Positions 15,206 through 23,962 of a stretch of DNA of 25,442 nt are shown piece after piece (the first letter of the stretch is position 1; the number at the start of each line of letters is the position of its first letter). Below the pieces are notes generated by a model. That model did no database searches. It was not told the DNA's origin and was given only the letters and a program-made list of their open reading frames with translations. Position numbers and translations under genes: made by a program. This DNA is from an uncultured Hungatella sp. (lineage in GTDB: Bacteria > Bacillota > Clostridia > Lachnospirales > Lachnospiraceae): positions 1-25,442 of the forward strand of contig CAJUPP010000054.1 of the NCBI GenBank assembly GCA_910588325.1, read 5' to 3'.

Positions 15206-15358
15206 TCATCTATGGAATTCTTTCTCCAGTTCCGTCAAACGTTCAAAATATTTTTTATCATTTTTTGTCAGCCCCTGGAACGAACCGATCTTTTGCCTTC
15301 CCGCCAGTTCCTAAAAAACGACGTTTTCCATCAGCTAAAGACATGCTACTGTCATCAT
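15206..15358 (-). pseudogene. Short frame with two in-frame amber codons
   Basis: AAGGAG six bases before ATG 15358 is a strong ribosome site, but the frame reads MMTVACL-TAG-LMENVVF-TAG and then 34 sense codons (ELAGRQKIGSFQGLTKNDKK, then a charged helix YFERLTELEKEFHR) to TGA at 15206-15208. The last part has the look of real coding sequence. Most likely it is the remnant of a small gene that followed the nitrilase gene by about 45 bp. I do not recognise the family. The rest of 15104-15404 shows no other gene. Confidence 0.35.
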
Positions 15359-15404
15359 ATCTTACTCCTTCACATATTTCTCAATCATACATATGTGCCC
15401 TTTT

Positions 15405-16283
15405 TCAGCGGCGTGATTCGCTATGGGGTGAAAAGTAACTTTCTTCAGATGTTATCAGCCCATACTTTTTTGGACGCCGATACGCATTTCCGTGAACTTC
15501 CCTGCTTCTGTATTCACGCAGAGCCTCCATGTCTATCTCTGCCATGTAGATGCCTTCCTCCTCCGAAGCTTCCAGTATCTCCATATCTCTGGAACCGGAT
15601 TCATGACGGTGGTAGGCAACTCCGTCAAACACCGAAGAATGACCGTTACAGTCAGGCTTGCCCCCAGGATAGTTGCATGTTGCAATGGCTGTCATATTTT
15701 CGTAGGCTCTGGCACGAAGCTGTGACAGCCGGTTAATCTCCATAGGGCAGGCATTGGGCACAAGAATAACTTCTGCACCTTTCAGCATAAGAATCCTGGC
15801 GCTTTCCGGGAATTCCCTGTCATAGCAGATCATACAGCCGATTTTCACGTTTCCATTGGCCGTATCCAAATCCGTGACGAAAAAATCATCCCCGGCCAAA
15901 AGCATTCTTTCGTCTCCGAAATCGCAGGTATGTACCTTGGCATAATGGAGCCTGCGCACTCCATGCCTGTCAAACAGGACTACGGAATTTTTCGGCTTTG
16001 AATCCGTCTTTTCCAGAAAAGTGACCGCAATTGCCATGTCAAGATCTGCGGCAAGCTGGCCAAAGGCATGTATGAAATCTCCGCTTGAGTCAATGGCCAG
16101 TGAGGAAAGCTGTCCTGCATCCTGAGGTATCTCATAGCCGTCACTCCACATTTCCGGAAACAAGGCGATATCCGCACCCATATCTTTCGCTTGCCTGCAG
16201 GCGGATATCCCTTTTTTCAGCTGCCCGGACAGGTTTTTTTCCGGCAGAAGCTGAAGCAAGGCAACCTTTAAGAGATTATTCAT
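15405..16283 (-). CDS. Carbon-nitrogen hydrolase (nitrilase superfamily)
   Basis: Amidohydrolase of the nitrilase superfamily, 292 residues. The catalytic triad is visible: Glu44 in LFPEMWSDGY, Lys116 in LHYAKVHTCDFGDE and Cys153 in GCMICYDREFPE. Family members cleave C-N bonds of amides, N-carbamoyl compounds or omega-amides; the exact substrate cannot be read here. A deaminated-glutathione or N-carbamoyl-type role is only one option. The start at 16283 has AAGGAGG 8 bases before ATG; the longer frame to 16412 crosses the gntR terminator and stop and is rejected. Cytoplasmic, no signal peptide. The GntR regulator upstream is a plausible but unproven controller. Confidence 0.9.
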   Translation of the reverse strand: MNNLLKVALLQLLPEKNLSGQLKKGISACRQAKDMGADIALFPEMWSDGYEIPQDAGQLSSLAIDSSGDFIHAFGQLAADLDMAIAVTFLEKTDSKPKNSVVLFDRHGVRRLHYAKVHTCDFGDERMLLAGDDFFVTDLDTANGNVKIGCMICYDREFPESARILMLKGAEVILVPNACPMEINRLSQLRARAYENMTAIATCNYPGGKPDCNGHSSVFDGVAYHRHESGSRDMEILEASEEEGIYMAEIDMEALREYRSREVHGNAYRRPKKYGLITSEESYFSPHSESRR

Positions 16284-16344
16284 TTTGTATCCCTCCTTTT
16301 TATTTTTATTATAAACCATCCGGGCTGTTTTAGGCAACCATAAG

Positions 16345-16380
16345 AAAAAGAGACACGGATTCTTTCCGGTGCCCCTCTTT
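16345..16380 (-). terminator. Rho-independent terminator after gntR-type gene
   Basis: On the minus strand AAGAGG-GG-CAC-C-GGA pairs with TCCGTGTCTCTT (two small bulges), followed by TTTTT (plus A run 16345-16349). It sits 19 bp after the regulator stop, so the hydrolase probably has its own promoter or relies on readthrough. Confidence 0.65.
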
Positions 16381-16398
16381 AAAATACCCTCAAGATAT

Positions 16399-17046
16399 TC
16401 AGCCCATTGCATGAAGTTCCAGGATCTCCCGCTTTACCACCATGATATCCGTCTCCAACATGCTGCATGCCTTGTCGATATCCCTCTCCTTCAGCGCCCG
16501 CACAACCGCCAGATGGTTCTCGCCCCGCATCTCCCTGTCCTTCTGCCAGGCAGCATGAAAGTATTGTGAAATATAACGGGAGCTTTGTTTGATAAGCTGA
16601 GCCAGCAGCTGATAGCCGTACCCATTTCCGTTGAGAGAATAGAGATATACATGAAATGAATTATTTCTGGCCCAGTTATTGGATACAATATTATCCTTGT
16701 TGATGATATGGCTCTTCACCATGGTTTCCATAACCGCAAGATTCTCATCTGCTATCTGGGGAAAAGCCTTCCTCATTCCCGCAAGTTCTATATCTACCCG
16801 CAGCTCCAGAACATCAATGATCTCTTTCAGGCTTACAGGGGTTACCTGGTAACCCATTCTGGGAATATTTTTTAAAATGCCGTCCTTGCATAATTCTATC
16901 AGGGCTTCCCTGACAGGTGACTTGCTGACGCTGAACTGTTCAATCAGGCGGCTCTCTGTCAGAATCTCGTTGGGTTTATACACGCCATTTGTAATATCAT
17001 CATAAATCCCTTGATAAACCTTATCCTTCAGGGTCTCTTTGCTCAT
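16399..17046 (-). CDS. GntR-family regulator, FCD subfamily
   Basis: DNA-binding repressor or activator of 215 residues. The N-terminal winged helix spans about 10-70, with the recognition region ESRLIEQFSVSKSPVREALI typical of GntR proteins. The all-helical FCD ligand domain (75-210) holds LRVDIELAG at its start and histidines in NSFHVYL and GENHLAVVRAL that could bind metal. FCD regulators usually sense organic acids. The targets may be the hydrolase gene downstream or the desulfidase-like gene upstream, which is inference. A sigma-A promoter lies at 17083-17110. Confidence 0.92.
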   Translation of the reverse strand: MSKETLKDKVYQGIYDDITNGVYKPNEILTESRLIEQFSVSKSPVREALIELCKDGILKNIPRMGYQVTPVSLKEIIDVLELRVDIELAGMRKAFPQIADENLAVMETMVKSHIINKDNIVSNNWARNNSFHVYLYSLNGNGYGYQLLAQLIKQSSRYISQYFHAAWQKDREMRGENHLAVVRALKERDIDKACSMLETDIMVVKREILELHAMG

Positions 17047-17082
17047 GAATTGCCTGCCTTTCGTAAGTAATGTTTATCTTTT

Positions 17083-17110
17083 ATTTTACCAAAAACAGAT
17101 TAGGTGTCAA
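17083..17110 (-). promoter_or_regulatory. Sigma-A promoter for the GntR regulator
   Basis: On the minus strand TTGACA (17110-17105), 16 bases, TAAAAT (17088-17083); start expected near 17076, about 30 bases before the gene. Confidence 0.75.
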
Positions 17111-17171
17111 CGGATTCTTCGAATTCCGGCCTGGCTGACTCTTATAATGCTGCCCTCTAAGTGGGGCACGG

Positions 17172-18326
17172 TTACATTTTTCCAATCATAATTTTGATAA
17201 TTTCCTCATTGGTCTCCCGCATGCCCTCTCTGCCCAGACGGCCGATATTCTCGATGGTCTCATCTGCTCCCTTTGTGACGATCCCGTCTCCTCCGTAAAA
17301 CTGCTGCCCGCGAATATACATATCATAGCCCAGCAGGCCGGCTCTGACAGACATGGCAATCTTGGCCGCACAGGAAGGTTTTGCCCCGTCACACACAATT
17401 CCGGATACAATGGCAAGTCCGTTGACCACCGTGTGGAAAATCTCCTTTTCCCCTCCGCCCTTCAGATATGCGATACCGGCTCCTGCCGCCACACCGGCGC
17501 ACACGGCGCCGCAGAATGCGGACAAGCGTCCGATCCCTGTCTTTTGATGGATCGCAATCAGATTGGACAGGACCAGAGCACGAAGCAGGCTTTCTTCGTC
17601 CGTTTTTGTATCTCTGGCATACTCAATCACCGGAACCGAGCAGGTGATTCCCTGATTGCCGGATCCGGAATTAATAACCACCGGCATCTCACAGCCGTAC
17701 ATCCTGGCATCAGAGCCTGCCGCCGCCTTGGCAATGGCCCGGTTTTCTATGCTGTCCCCATAGGCATCCAGCATGACCGAACCGATGTTGGCTCCGTAAT
17801 CAGCTCTCATGCCCTCCTCTGCAATAGCCATATTACAGTCTATCTGCTGTCTGAGTATCTCTTTCACATCCTCCACGTCACAGGTCACAGCAAAATCCCA
17901 GATGTCGTGCATGTCCAGAAGGCTCCTGTCTGTCAGGCCTGTCTCCTCCTCGCCTTCCACCGGTATTTCCCAAAGTACCTGCCCGTTCTTCTCAATATGT
18001 ACAATATTAGTGTGATAGTTGGCAATTCTCACCACAGCCTTGTCTCCAGACTCTGCCGTCTCTGTCACCATAATGTCAAAGGTAAGGCCGCTGTCCAAAA
18101 ACTTCACTTGTATGTCCGCCTTTTTCAGGTAATCTCCTATCTCCTTCTGCTTTTCCTCGCTTACCTGGCTGATTACCTCCAGCTCCTTAGAGGCATCCCC
18201 GGCAATGATTCCTGCTGCCATCGCCGCCTGGATTCCTTTTAAATGGCCTGTGTTAGGGACGATAACTGACTTTACATTTTTAATGATGCTGCCGCTGGCT
18301 TCCACTACTGCCTGGCGGGGAATGTC
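17172..18326 (-). pseudogene. L-cysteine desulfidase/serine dehydratase alpha-like (UPF0597), N-terminus lost
   Basis: Belongs to the CdsB/YhaM-type family (UPF0597), which uses an Fe-S cluster to release sulfide, ammonia and pyruvate from L-cysteine. VEASGSIIKNVKSVIVPNTG, GSGNQGITCSVPV and the Gly/Ala-rich segments near the C-terminus are diagnostic. Full-length members are about 430 residues; here only about 380 codons remain. The homologous frame begins with DIPRQ at 18326, directly after TGA. The first possible start is GTG at 18305, without a ribosome site. The missing part includes the conserved start region around PALGCTEP. Upstream DNA abruptly becomes glycosyltransferase sequence, so the gene was cut by recombination and is probably inactive. 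Confidence 0.8.
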
Positions 18327-18428
18327 TCAAATCACATCATATCCTTCTGTTTTCATTTTTTTTGCAATTTTCAACCCGTAATTTACATGACCAAACAATG
18401 GTATCGAATAAAAAATTATTCTTTTCAT
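18327..18428 (-). pseudogene. N-terminal fragment of a UDP-glycosyltransferase (GT1/MGT-like)
   Basis: Thirty-three codons beginning MKRIIFYSIPLFGHVNYG and ending with EGYDVI, then TGA. This is the first beta strand, the HVNYGL loop and first helix of GT-B macrolide-type glycosyltransferases. GAGAGG upstream is a plausible ribosome site, and the gene starts 29 bp after the ABC gene, so it was the next gene of that operon. After DVI the sequence switches to the desulfidase family and the stop arises at the join. The remaining roughly 350 residues are absent from the window. Confidence 0.7.
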
Positions 18429-18457
18429 CCTTTTCCTCTCTCAATAATTTTCTTTTC

Positions 18458-19117
18458 CTATTGTTCCTCATCTGTCCTCTGATAATAATTTGCCTGTGCT
18501 TCCCACAATTCATAATATTTGCCCGTGTCATCTTTCACTAACTCATCGTGAGTTCCACTTTGAACAATTTCTCCTTCATTAAAGACCATAATTACATCGC
18601 AAAATTTGCATGATGATAATCTATGGCTAACATATATGGTTGTTTTTTCACCTATTATTTCATTAAACCTAGAATAAATCTCAGCTTCTGCAATAGGATC
18701 TAATGCTGCAGTTGGCTCATCCAATACCATAAATGGTGCATCTTTATATAACGCCCTTGCCAAGGCTATTTTCTGTGCCTCCCCACCTGAAATTTCCACT
18801 CCACTTTCAGAGAAATCTCTAAACAAACACGTATCTAATCCATCTGACATGGTCTTGTATCGTTCGTATATACCTGATTTTTTCATACACTCTAATACTT
18901 TTTCCCTATTATATTCTATATTAGTCGATATATTTTGACCAATACTAAACGAAAACAATTTAAAATCTTGAAATACTAATGAAAACAGTTTCAAGTATTC
19001 TTCATAATTGTATCCCTTTATATTCACTCCATTTAGCAAAATTTCACCTTCTGTTGGTTCATATAGTCCACATAACAACTTTATAAATGTTGTCTTTCCT
19101 GAACCGTTAGCTCCCAC
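18458..19117 (-). CDS. ABC exporter ATPase half, downstream piece of a frameshifted gene
   Basis: This 219-codon piece starts inside the Walker A region (GANGSGKTT) and carries C-loop ISGGEAQK, Walker B FMVLDEPTAALD and switch His in YVSHRLSS. It is a functional-looking ATPase but lacks its own first strands (the A-loop FKNVSFKYP is in the upstream frame). The GTG at 19117 overlaps the TAG of the upstream piece; a separate start here would make half a domain, so it should be read together with 19117-20370 through a -1 shift at the A7 run. The stop is 29 bp before the glycosyltransferase fragment. Confidence 0.8.
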   Translation of the reverse strand: MGANGSGKTTFIKLLCGLYEPTEGEILLNGVNIKGYNYEEYLKLFSLVFQDFKLFSFSIGQNISTNIEYNREKVLECMKKSGIYERYKTMSDGLDTCLFRDFSESGVEISGGEAQKIALARALYKDAPFMVLDEPTAALDPIAEAEIYSRFNEIIGEKTTIYVSHRLSSCKFCDVIMVFNEGEIVQSGTHDELVKDDTGKYYELWEAQANYYQRTDEEQ

Positions 19118-20370
19118 TACAGCACTTTTTTTCCTGCATTAATTTTTATATTTATATTTTTCAAAGTATATTCATCACTCTTAGGATATTTAAACGAAAC
19201 ATTTTTAAATTCAATATTTAGAATGATCTGCTCTTTTTTATTTAGTAAATTTTCATCTACAGAAAGTATTCCCCCATTTTTTGTGTTAGAAAAATCCAAG
19301 TATTCATATAGTTTTTTCAAATGTTCACAATAAATATGATTTTCTGAATTAGCTAAAGTTATTTCACCAAAGCTTTTTGTCATTTGCATCAATGCACCTA
19401 CATACTGAACAATGAAACCAACCCCAAAAGCACCTAGAGATGCTTTAAGCACGACAAAAATATAACACACAACATTTGGTAAACCAGCTATAAATGAATT
19501 TATTCCTTGATAAGCACTCATTCTTGTTATGTAGTTATCATCTTGCAAATTATGAATTATAAGATTGCTAATCTCTCTATCTGCTACTTTTTCTTGCTCA
19601 TATATCCTTATATCTTTTGCTCTTTGATAATCCAAGTCCAATTCCTGTCCATAAAAAGCAAATGCTCTGTTAAACCAAACGGTTCCTTCACTCCATTTTT
19701 CGAATATCTTCTGTTCGTTGTCTTTTAAAACGTCATTTATAAAACCTTCAATAATCATCATTAAAAGTAATACAACCATCCAAATAGGGGAATTAAGCCA
19801 CTTATTGCTTGAATCTGCCAGAAACAATGGTAGTGTTAATGCAAATGATGCAATCAAACTGACAATAACTTTTACCATGCCCGGAGTGTCCCAAACTAAT
19901 TGGCCCAGGCCATTTCCAAACATAAACAGATTTTCTTCTGTTATTTGCTTTTTATTTTGATATTCAGCATTCTCTAAATCCGCATAATCTATAGTCATCT
20001 GCTTGTCTGAAAATATTTTCGAAAAGCAATCCCACATACTTGATTCTTTTGCACCTATAATTTTATCTATTACACTTTTAGTAATTACAAGAGTAAAGTT
20101 AATTAATATAACTATGACTACATACTGAATAAGTTTTTCAATTCTTTTAAAGCCGGCTATCTCATTAATTATTCGAGCCGAGAACCAAATTGTAACAAAA
20201 GGGGAAATCGCCTCTATAAATGCAGACAAAACTTTAGCTCTAACAAGTCCTGGGCAATATTCAGCAAGAATACCATATCCGCGTTTTGTAATTTCCATTC
20301 GTTCTTTCAGATTTAATCTAATATTCCTTTTTTTCTCTGTAGTATTTAGCTTGCGTTTCAAATAATTCAT
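19117..20370 (-). CDS. ABC exporter membrane half, upstream piece of a frameshifted gene
   Basis: The 417-codon piece encodes the six-helix exporter domain (LVRAKVLSAFIEAISPF, LFLADSSNKWL and later segments) and the beginning of the ATPase (FKNVSFKYPKSDEYTLKNI). It ends INAGKKVL-stop just before Walker A. Shifting -1 at GGAAAAAAAGTG gives AGKKSAVVGANGSGKTT, the expected family sequence. Joined, the product is about 630 residues. Its start at 20370 has AAGGAAAG about 5 bases upstream and overlaps the preceding ABC gene by 53 bp. It is probably half of a heterodimeric exporter with that gene. Confidence 0.82.
   Translation of the reverse strand: MNYLKRKLNTTEKKRNIRLNLKERMEITKRGYGILAEYCPGLVRAKVLSAFIEAISPFVTIWFSARIINEIAGFKRIEKLIQYVVIVILINFTLVITKSVIDKIIGAKESSMWDCFSKIFSDKQMTIDYADLENAEYQNKKQITEENLFMFGNGLGQLVWDTPGMVKVIVSLIASFALTLPLFLADSSNKWLNSPIWMVVLLLMMIIEGFINDVLKDNEQKIFEKWSEGTVWFNRAFAFYGQELDLDYQRAKDIRIYEQEKVADREISNLIIHNLQDDNYITRMSAYQGINSFIAGLPNVVCYIFVVLKASLGAFGVGFIVQYVGALMQMTKSFGEITLANSENHIYCEHLKKLYEYLDFSNTKNGGILSVDENLLNKKEQIILNIEFKNVSFKYPKSDEYTLKNINIKINAGKKVL
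19126..19132 (-). other. A7 slippery run at the ABC frameshift
   Basis: On the minus strand the zero frame is GGA AAA AAA GTG CTG TAG. A -1 slip on the A7 run continues AGT GCT GTA GTG GGA GCT, restoring the ATPase. A AAA AAA can support -1 ribosomal slippage or RNA polymerase slippage; a simple one-base deletion from A8 gives the same picture. Confidence 0.7.
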
Positions 20371-22129
20371 AATACTTTCCTTTTCTTAGTAGAAGCTCAT
20401 CATGACTACCTTCTTCTAATACTTTTCCTCCTTCTAACAATAATATTCTGTCGCAAAAACGCGTTGATGCAAGCCTATGCGAAATAAATACAGTAGATTT
20501 TGCTTTCATTAATTCATCATATGTTTCATACATTTTTCTTTCTGAAAGAGGATCTAATGCCGCCGTCGGTTCATCTAATAATACTATAGGAGTATTTTTA
20601 TATAGAGCTCTGGCTAACAACAGTTTTTGTTTTTCTCCACCAGACAAATCTATTCCGTTATCCCACATAGTTTTATCATATTTAGTTTTGAGTCCATCTT
20701 TTAAAGATTCAATTTTCCCTAATAAATCTGCTTGTTTTAAACACGATACAACTCTATCCTCGTCAAGATTGTCCATTGTATCTTCCGCAACTATATTCTC
20801 TATAGATACAGGTAATATAGAAAACTGTTGAAAAATTGCTCCAAATAACCTGTAAACTTCTTTTCGGTTATATTCTCTTATGTCAACACCATCATATAGA
20901 ACTCTGCCTTCGGTTGGATCTATCAGCCCACAAATCAGCTTTACTAATGTCGTTTTTCCAGCACCATTTAAACCCACTACTGCCAAATGCTCATACGGAT
21001 TAATAACTAGATTTATGTCCTTTAATATATCTTCTTGAGTATTGTTATATCTAAAACTGACATTCTCTAGTTCTATCTTATGTGGTAATAATCTGTCTTT
21101 TATTTCTACTCCGTCTTCTCTTCGGTATCTTTCTGGATATTCAATAAAAGATCTAAATCTATTTATTGACATATTCAATCTATTTAAATTGTTAAACTGA
21201 CCCAATATGCTGCTTAACCAAACCGAAAAGCCTGTTACAACATTAAAATACAACACGAAATCCGCAACCGTTATTTTATCTCCTATTACCAAAGATAATA
21301 AGTATGCATATGTTACTCCCTCTCTAATTAAAGAAAATAAACTATCCGAAACTGATACTCCAAACAATTTTGCAGTGTATCTTCTATACCATTTTTGCAA
21401 AAAAGCCATATTGGTTTGATAAATCCTATTTAGCCAAGGTACCATATTAAATATTCTAATATCTTTTGCTGCTTTTATATCTCCAGATACCTTAGTAATA
21501 TATTTCATCTTCTGCATATAGCTAATCTTTTCTTTGGTATTAGCATCTTCCCATTTGACAATTCTTTTATTTAAAATAAAACTAATCCCAGTCGTTGCAA
21601 TAATGAACAAAATAATAAAGGAATTCAATCCCAAAAGTATACCTAAAAAAGCAATAAATCCAAGTATATTGGAGAAAAAGCTCACAATAGCATCATATAC
21701 TTGTGCATAATATGAAAAATTCCCATTACAACTAATAAAACTTTCACTTTGCAGATTTCTAAAATGTTCATTTTCTTGATTACAATAATCTGTAGTTAAA
21801 GCCTTTTGGGTAATCATTTTTAGAAAATATGTATTCATTTTGAATTTATGCCAATATATCAGTCTATCAAGATATTTTTGTATACCTGAAGCAACTGCCC
21901 AAGCACCAGTAAAAATCCCAGTAACAGCAATCAAACTAAATACCGTTTTCCCAGTTGTCACTTGGTCAATAACAACCTTGGGTAAAAAAGTTGATATAAC
22001 AGGGATCGTACAATTAACTACTATTATCAAGCAACAGTACAATATTAGTTTAGGGTAGTTCGCCGCTGTAGCCTTCAAACAATAAATAAAATTTTGCGAT
22101 AAAGTATATTTTTTATCTATCATTTCCAT
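20318..22129 (-). CDS. ABC exporter half-transporter, intact
   Basis: A 603-residue type IV ABC exporter: membrane domain 1-330 and ATPase with Walker A GLNGAGKTT (386-394), C-loop LSGGE (495-499), Walker B VLLDE (516-520, catalytic E520) and switch H551. All sites are canonical, unlike the asymmetric pair at 4872-8452. The start at 22129 has AAAGGTGG about 9 bases upstream; a longer frame to 22177 has no ribosome site. Its end overlaps the next ABC gene. The style (VVGLNGAGKTTLVKLICGL, short loops, paired halves) resembles exporters of peptide and natural-product loci, but the substrate is unknown. Confidence 0.9.
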   Translation of the reverse strand: MEMIDKKYTLSQNFIYCLKATAANYPKLILYCCLIIVVNCTIPVISTFLPKVVIDQVTTGKTVFSLIAVTGIFTGAWAVASGIQKYLDRLIYWHKFKMNTYFLKMITQKALTTDYCNQENEHFRNLQSESFISCNGNFSYYAQVYDAIVSFFSNILGFIAFLGILLGLNSFIILFIIATTGISFILNKRIVKWEDANTKEKISYMQKMKYITKVSGDIKAAKDIRIFNMVPWLNRIYQTNMAFLQKWYRRYTAKLFGVSVSDSLFSLIREGVTYAYLLSLVIGDKITVADFVLYFNVVTGFSVWLSSILGQFNNLNRLNMSINRFRSFIEYPERYRREDGVEIKDRLLPHKIELENVSFRYNNTQEDILKDINLVINPYEHLAVVGLNGAGKTTLVKLICGLIDPTEGRVLYDGVDIREYNRKEVYRLFGAIFQQFSILPVSIENIVAEDTMDNLDEDRVVSCLKQADLLGKIESLKDGLKTKYDKTMWDNGIDLSGGEKQKLLLARALYKNTPIVLLDEPTAALDPLSERKMYETYDELMKAKSTVFISHRLASTRFCDRILLLEGGKVLEEGSHDELLLRKGKYYELFETQAKYYREKKEY

Positions 22130-22264
22130 TTTTATAATCCACCTTTCTGTGAAAGGCACCAATGTGTCATGAAACACGTTGGCTAACTTTCTCTTTATAA
22201 TTGATTCCTCTTTTTGATATAATTCCTTTATAAGATTAACACACTACAGAACACACAGAGGTGA

Positions 22265-22295
22265 GTGGTAGTACTGTATAGTGACACCACTGTAC
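22265..22295. promoter_or_regulatory. Repeat cluster upstream of the ABC pair
   Basis: Direct ACTGTA copies (22273-22278 and 22289-22294, 16-base period) lie within an inverted pair GTGGT (22265-22269)/ACCAC (22286-22290). About 140 bases before the exporter start, they could be an operator. The rest of 22130-22452 shows no gene and no clear promoter. Confidence 0.3.
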
Positions 22296-22452
22296 TTTTA
22301 TATGTTATCGCTCCTCCGTTGAGGAATCATGATTGGCGCATTACTGTAGCCCATAAACTTATCTCTTTTAAAGTCGACTTGATTTTGCCGGATGACCAGT
22401 CACTGTCTGTCCTATACGTAGTATAATCCACTTTAAATAAAGCTATGTTTTA

Positions 22453-23060
22453 TTACCCTTGATTGTCCTTTCCATGCCGCTTCCTTGTCCGGGGCTTGGG
22501 AGCACGCTTATCCTTATCACACGCATTGGCAGCTTTATGGTTTACAACTTCATATCCTATCTGTCTGATATCTTCTTTGGCAAGATCGATTCATCAAGTT
22601 TGTAAGACCAGTGATATGGAACAGGAACTTGATTGATTTCATCAAAGTATTGATAAATCTGGCTTTCCAATTCTTCTTTGCTTGAAACCCTGAAGCTGCT
22701 CGGCATCTGTTTTGTAAGTTTACTGAAGAAACCTTCTACCATGTTCAGCCACGAGCCATGGGTTGGCGTAAATGTACCCAGCCGCACATATTCATAGTCC
22801 CGGTATACTGTGCTGCTTTTTCTGTACCCGGAACAGGCGGCCTATCGTCAACGGTGGCATCCAACGCCTGCATCCTGAGCTTTTCATCATAGGACAGGGT
22901 ATGAACCGGCACACCTCCAAAAGGCTGGAGGTTCCCCTCCTCATCAAACTGCAGGAAAAGCTGTTTATAAATAACAAGGACATCATGCATTTTGGAATCA
23001 AAATCCGGATCACGTTTCTCGATATAGCTTTTCTGACGTTTGCATGGAATCTACTGGCAA
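22453..23060 (-). pseudogene. IS630-family transposase relic
   Basis: Three frames in series encode the C-terminal half of an IS630 (Tc1/mariner superfamily) DDE transposase. They read YIEKRDPDFDSKMHDVLVI and FGGVPVHTLSYDEK, then DYEYVRLGTFTPTHGSWLNM and VEGFFSKLTKQM (with the DDE Glu), then a basic tail DLAKEDIRQIGYEVVNHK ending at TAA 22453-22455. Breaks occur near 22790 (one base) and near 22590. The N-terminal DNA-binding half is absent; the DNA beyond about 23100 belongs to another element. Inactive. Confidence 0.82.
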
Positions 23061-23139
23061 GTATTAGATCCTTGCTTTCATTATCCCGGAAAAAATAACC
23101 TTTAGGTTACTCTTTCTCACCCCAAATATACCAAAACAC

Positions 23140-23900
23140 TAAAGAGAAATAAGACTAACCGCAAGGACGCCAAATGGATTTGTGATCTATACATGTGTGG
23201 AATGGTCAAACTTGCCTTTAGCCCAACTGCTGATATCCGTAAGTTAAGAGATTTAGTAAGATACCGTTTCAAACTCACCTGCATGATTACTAGAGAGAAG
23301 AACCGTGTTCATATCATCTTATCGTTTCTAATATAAAACTCGATGAAGTCTTTTTGAATATATTTGGTAAATCTTCCCGTTCTATCAAAGAATATATTTT
23401 ACAGCATCCTGGGGAAACCTTTGATGTAACGTCTCTTATGCGAACCATACTAGGACTTCGATAAGAATCCTCTGACCGTAATTCAAGTACTCTCTGAAAT
23501 CGGAAGTGATATTCCCGTCTTCTCCACAGCTAAAAACCTCATTTCATGGGCCGTATGCTATCCCCACAATGATCAAAGCAATCGCAAAATCAACTCCACC
23601 AGGATTTCACGTGCTGGTTCTTATTTAAACTACTTTTGGTGCAGATTGCAAATGATTTAATCAAATTGAAGAAACATCCTGAAGTTACCACTTAATATTG
23701 GCGTATAAAAACACACCGTGACCACAAGAAAACCATCATTGCTATTTTTCATATGCTCCTGACCGCTATCTAGCACATAATCTCAGATTTAATCGGAAAG
23801 CTTTCTTGAGGCTTATCCTGTGAAGGAATCGAAAGTACTAACTACTTCCCAAGTATTTAGGTTTCTCAAACAACGGGGATATCTTATCAAAAATAAGGTT
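23140..23900 (+). pseudogene. IS110-family transposase relic
   Basis: The plus strand carries, in changing frames, RNKTNRKDAKWICDLYMCGM (RuvC-like DEDD domain of IS110 transposases), SNIKLDEVFLNIFGKSSRSI, then VLSEIGSDIPVFSTAKNLIS with WAVCYPHNDQSN and STRISRAGSYL (C-terminal Transposase_20 domain), and KTHRDHKKTIIAIFHMLL. Several stops and shifts plus an internal loss between the two domains make it inactive. A last stretch, VLTTSQVFRFLKQRGYLIK, is probably its end. No element boundaries were found. Confidence 0.8.
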
Positions 23901-23962
23901 TTTCTCTATCCACTACTTCTTTGTTTCAAACTAAATCCTTCCATGCATCTTAATTATTTCTA

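Noticed and set aside
15173..15736. 187-codon plus-strand frame
   Set aside because: Half of it is antisense to the nitrilase-like gene; no ribosome site and no family resemblance.
16284..16412. Extended N-terminus of the nitrilase-like enzyme
   Set aside because: It would overlap the GntR gene end and its terminator; AAGGAGG precedes ATG 16283.
17433..18242. 269-codon plus-strand frame
   Set aside because: Entirely antisense to the desulfidase-family gene, whose motifs are unmistakable.
19115..19117. GTG as an independent start of a stand-alone ATPase subunit
   Set aside because: It would begin within the Walker A strand and omit the A-loop, which is encoded in the preceding frame; a frameshift explains both pieces.
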